Assembly (NCBI GenBank): GCA_018894105.1
Contig: CM032118.1
Span: 34,886,690-34,950,689 of the forward strand
Reading direction: 5' to 3'
Length of the DNA stretch: 64,000 bases
Source of the DNA: Jacaranda mimosifolia
Lineage: Eukaryota; Streptophyta; Magnoliopsida; Lamiales; Bignoniaceae
Positions within the stretch are counted from its first letter, which is position 1; every line of letters begins with the position of its first letter. Positions 60,319 through 64,000 of the stretch are shown here, in pieces. Under the pieces are notes generated by a model. That model did no database searches. It was not told the DNA's origin and was given only the letters and a program-made list of their open reading frames with translations. The translations under genes and the position numbers were made by a program.

Positions 60319-61000
60319 CACACGTCTGATATCTCTTAAGTATTCTTAAGCCTACAATCATTAAGTTGCAAAATGATATCTTAATCACCACCAACTATTT
60401 TGAATTTCTCAAGCTTACAAAAAAGAAAAGAAAAGAAAAGAAATGCTTAACAAAATTTCATTTATATTACCAAGTTAGCATTAGCAGGGTTATATTAGTC
60501 TATATATAAGGTCAAAATTTCAAAATTGCTATGCCAACTATATGCCCAGTCATAACCAAAATTAACGAGGCTTATATAGGGGTATCATCTGTAAGTCTAA
60601 CTAGCTAGCCAATACTACTCAACCTAATGGTCGAAAACTACGACTATACTTTACATACATATACATAGATGCAGTGATACCCACAAGAGTCTTAGATACT
60701 AATCCTCGACATCAGTAATATCAAACTCAAGATCTTTATCTTCATATTATTGGAATAGTACCTCGCAAGCCAATTAGATTGGCATTGTAAACTATTTCCT
60801 CATAAGATAATCTTGATTGAATGGTATTAATTATAAAGTCGTCTTCATCTTATGCTAATTATTTGCTGTACTAGCTTTTGGATGAAGCCCTTAGATCACA
60901 TTAGACTATAGGACTTGATCATGCATTGGATGGTGATCATGGAATAAATCTTACACGATCATGATCTTAAATCTTCCAAGTTATAGGATGTTACGAGACA
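60319..61000. other. Element C leader remnant and junction
   Basis: The first few hundred bases may be the 5' leader of element C; an (AAAAG)n run lies near 60420-60440. Sequence beyond about 60700 no longer resembles any part of elements A or B. No feature was identified. Confidence 0.4.
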
Positions 61001-61930
61001 GGGTATCTAAAATCTGCATAGACTTGCACTAATGATGCATAAATCTAAAGGTTGGATGTTGCTCTGTTCCATGAGCAATCCCAAATGAGATATAGATGCA
61101 TGTTAGTGGGTGCTTGTTAGAGAACAATACATTGAAGGCCCACCCAAAGAATCCACTAGATAGTTAAAATGGCAAGTTCTCCAACTTACGCTAGTGCATA
61201 TTATTAGTCCTTTGACCTGAGGATCCATCGTAACCTTGTGTTTCGTACTTATGCTTTGACTCTTCCTTGGTCACTTAGCGGGCCACTCGGGTTGAGATTG
61301 GGCATTAGCTACTAGACATGGAGGTTTGTGAGATCTAAGAAAGAATCCAACTCCTCGCTTTTGTGAAGGGAGAGTGCATCTCTTATGCGTTCTATAATGA
61401 TTGATTCTAAAAAATCCTTGCGCAAAGTGATGTGACAATTTGGAAATGTGTTTCCAAAGATGAGGTCACTTAGGGAATCAAACATTAAGAATAGAGACAT
61501 AGTATTAAGGCTATTAGGGAGCCGGCTAATATCTTCCCCTGGGCCTCTTCTGGGAGATAGAAGACAAAAGGACCGTATTTTCATGGTACGCATAATGCTA
61601 GAATGGTTTTTCAAGAGCATTCATTTCGGCCAATTAGTTGGGCTCCATAGGCTTGAGGATGGACATCAATCATGGAGATTGGGTACTCTTCAATTAATGA
61701 GATTAATTGAATTTAGTCGTTTAGTTTAAAGGAGTTTAAACTAATGTGAATATTTGATATTCTATAAGTTAGAAGGAGATGTAAGCCCTTGTCCAATGAA
61801 TGGTAGAACCTAATGGGTCATGCGCAAAATCCAATAGCTTGACCTATTGAGAGTAGGAGAATTTTCTAAGAGTTGGAAAATTCATGACCGAATTTGAATG
61901 AGGCCAAAATTGTGGTCATTTTGACTCGAT

Positions 61931-62103
61931 CAATTTAAGTGTTAAATTGGTCAATCTAATTTAAAAGTTAAATTAAGATCAATTAATTAAGAGTTAATTA
62001 ATTGATGTCACATGGCTATCAATTGGTCAAATTAATTTAAGAGTTAAATTAATTTTGACTAGCTTAAAGAGTTAAGCACTTTGACTTAAGAGTTAAGTCA
62101 AAG
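61931..62103. repeat. Run of six perfect inverted repeats with a shared core
   Basis: Six perfect palindromes follow one another: 61931-61949 (8-bp arms), 61957-61975 (7), 61978-62006 (12), 62029-62055 (11), 62062-62077 (6) and 62079-62103 (10). Three have spacer AGAGT; the others have AAAGT, AGAG and GTG. The inner core is TTAAGAGTTAA or close to it, while the outer arms differ from one hairpin to the next yet match within each. Confidence 0.92.
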
Positions 62104-62323
62104 GATTATTTAGTGTTCAATTTAATTAAAATGAAGAATTGATTTTGGAGAATATTATTAAATGAAGGGTTCACTTAATATGGAATTAAAATTCATTTGG
62201 AAGACATTTCATTAGATGAAACATAAATTCCAAATGACATTCAAATTCACATTAACACTAATTGTTAGTGGCCACCTTGGCATAGACACTTGGCACCCTC
62301 TCCTTGAGGATGGTGTGTGGTCC

Positions 62324-62331
62324 TATATATA
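62324..62331 (+). promoter_or_regulatory. TATATATA, possible LTR promoter
   Basis: A TATATATA word about 620 bp before the suggested LTR edge and 220 bp after the hairpin run. It is the best TATA candidate in this LTR, but transcription is not demonstrated. Confidence 0.4.
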
Positions 62332-62952
62332 GATATAGGAGGAGAGGAGGCGGCTAGATGGTGAAGAATAGCTAGGTGTCAAATATTCTCCCAACAATCT
62401 TGGATAGTGGGCATCTAATTGTTAGCATCCCATTTTTCTCTCCAATCTGCTTACTTTTCTCCTCCATTTTTGAGCCTTCTCTTCTCCTTTTTTTTTGAAA
62501 ATATCTCCATTCATATTGTAGAGATTATGTCCTAGCTATGGTATGCGGACTATGTCATTAGAGGCCAACCGTTTGGTTGTTATTGCTCTTATTTGAGGCA
62601 ACTTCTGGCAGTAGTTTGGACCGAGTTTTGGGAGGCCTTTTGGTATTTTTTTTTGGATGATTTTTGGAGTGTTGTTTCCTCAAGTTGTGGTGACATTCCA
62701 GTAAAGTTTTCAGCCCAAAAGGAGAAGCTAACCAAGGAAAAGCTGCTGGTGATTCTATTGCGCCAGTGAGAAGCTTCTTCAACGGTTGAAGAGAGTTTTT
62801 CTTGCTCCTTGAATTTTCGGTTGTCACCAAGGTATTTTCGTCTTATAAATCTGATTCCTATGTATGTATTGATCCTTTGGGATGTGTGTAGGCTAGTTAC
62901 ATTCATTTTTTTTTTTAAATCTTTGGATCCTAGTGACATACACACCTACAAG

Positions 62953-62965
62953 TGGTATCGAAGCC
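62953..62965 (+). other. Possible primer-binding site
   Basis: TGGTATCGAAGCC differs from TGGTATCAGAGCC by a CAG-AG to CGA-AG change. It is two bases after a CA that could close an LTR. Confidence 0.45.
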
Positions 62966-64000
62966 ATATTCATGCCTGGATTTGGATTTTTCGTGGCTTG
63001 GATAATTGGTTCTTGTGAAGAATTGATCATCACCACCATTACTTGATCCATACGATGGGTTGGAGTGTACGGATGATCTTGTTTTTGGTTTCTTGATTAA
63101 TGGATTAAATCATTCTACTATGTGCTTTAAATGTTAAATCATGTGATAAGTATATTTTAATTCATTTTGCCTAATGTTGAATTTTGATTTGGTATTGGTG
63201 GGTGTTATATGTTGATATAGCATGTTGTGAATGGCCTTAAGTTATTTTTGTCATTTTTGGGTCCAATAAGATTGGATGTATTTGGAGATTTTTGAAGAAT
63301 ATGATTCTTTCTTAAACTTGTTTTTCAAGCATCTTTGGGCACTTGATATTTGAGTTTTAAAAAGGTGTTTTAATCTGAAATTTTCGACCATGTTGTGTGT
63401 TTTGATGTTTAGAAGTCGTTCTAAAATTCTTGGTGTACAAAAGTTGAGCCGAAAAGGGCTTAACTCACTCATGACACAAAAAATAGGAAAGCTGCCGGCA
63501 CTTGGCAGCACACAACAGGGCAGTAGTCGAGAGCTGCTACCCAGCAGTGTGCAAGCCACGACCAGCAGCGCCTGGTTCGGTTTGGGATAGGTTTTGAGCT
63601 TTTATTTTGGTTCTTCTTGTGACCAAACTTATTTTGAAACACACACAATGGATGCACAAGTGTTGTGCAAGTTTTCAAAATTATGTTGGACAATTTTTGG
63701 TTGCTTTTAAAACTTGTTAAAGTTGATTTCCAATTGTGGCAAATATAAGATGCATAAATGTTACGCTTGTTTTTGCTTGACCAATTATTTGTTAATTTGA
63801 TTAGCATTTAATTGATAGAATTGAATGTCAATTCTCGATTTATTTATTGTTCATTTAAGTGTTGAATGGATGTTAAATGAATAGGGATGATCATGAGTCT
63901 TTAATATTGATTTTATTTGTTTCAAGTTGTTGAAAAGAATTGTATTAAATTGGGGCTTGCATGCCTCTTTTATTTCTATTTTGTAAATGCTATGAGAGTA
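62966..64000 (+). other. Retrotransposon leader or unassigned sequence
   Basis: No gag domain was recognised before the window ends. A short GC-richer zone lies at 63490-63570 (GCAGCACACAACAGGGCAG). Open frames here are short and lack known motifs. Confidence 0.4.

Larger units (their letters stand above)
61001..62950 (+). mobile_element. Probable LTR of another retrotransposon (left edge unknown)
   Basis: The right edge is suggested by ...CACACCTACA (62950), AG, then TGGTATCGAAGCC (62953-62965), which resembles the tRNA-iMet primer site TGGTATCAGAGCC. TATATATA lies at 62324-62331, a plausible LTR promoter. A long pyrimidine-rich leader and a T run near 62910 precede the edge. No partner LTR or left edge was found, because the element runs off the window. 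Type (copia or other) is not resolved, and the left coordinate is nominal. Confidence 0.4.

Noticed and set aside
1..64000. A new defence, biosynthetic or other multi-gene system
   Set aside because: Only one intact host gene is present. All other coding traces are transposon proteins, so there is no gene set that could form a pathway or complex.

Overview
This is nuclear DNA from a flowering plant, most likely a eudicot. It is AT-rich and crowded with plant-type transposons (Ty3/gypsy, CACTA, hAT, LINE). It holds one intact plant gene, a CYP96A-type cytochrome P450, and no bacterial, organellar or phage signatures. The species cannot be named from sequence alone. I see no new multi-gene system. 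What stands out is an unusually readable record of nested insertions, plus several structured non-coding arrays.

Layout. 1-5325: AT-rich intergenic DNA with a 34-bp minisatellite, a gag/LTR relic, a LINE relic and a 21-base G run. 5331-13691: element A, a long-LTR Ty3/gypsy element on the minus strand, with a perfect 5-bp target duplication (TTGCA) and a tRNA-iMet primer site. Its interior holds gag and only a scrap of pol. 14030-21414: element B, a related minus-strand element whose left LTR has lost about 2.1 kb. 21936-26456: a plus-strand Tat-type gag-protease element whose left LTR is split by a 1182-bp hAT element at 22212-23393. 26457-31082: gene-free DNA that includes a 1.8-kb, extremely AT-rich repeat block.

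31083-32588: the CYP96A-like gene, intronless and complete, likely a fatty-acyl or alkane hydroxylase of the endoplasmic reticulum. 32932-46583: a nest of CACTA-type elements. A small, about 470-bp element was split by a 13.2-kb CACTA element at 33245-46421, which was itself hit by a 1275-bp CACTA-like MITE at 34748-36022. The large element carries two decayed minus-strand genes, a TNP2-type transposase and a Transposase_24 (TNPA-like) protein.

46584-53176: AT-rich DNA with unrecognised, decayed sequence. 53177 to about 60320: element C, a third relative of A and B, with the most complete gag-protease-RT-RNase H-integrase relic but no second LTR in view. About 61000-64000: a probable LTR end and leader of another, plus-strand retrotransposon. 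Its LTR contains a run of six perfect small inverted repeats.

All transposon coding regions seen are broken by stops or frameshifts. Elements A, B and C share LTR features: TGTAACRCCC and TGTGGC/TGTAGT ends, a conserved palindrome, and a hypervariable short tandem array. They probably belong to one chromovirus (Tekay/Del-like) family at different ages. The P450 gene is the only sequence likely to encode a working host protein.
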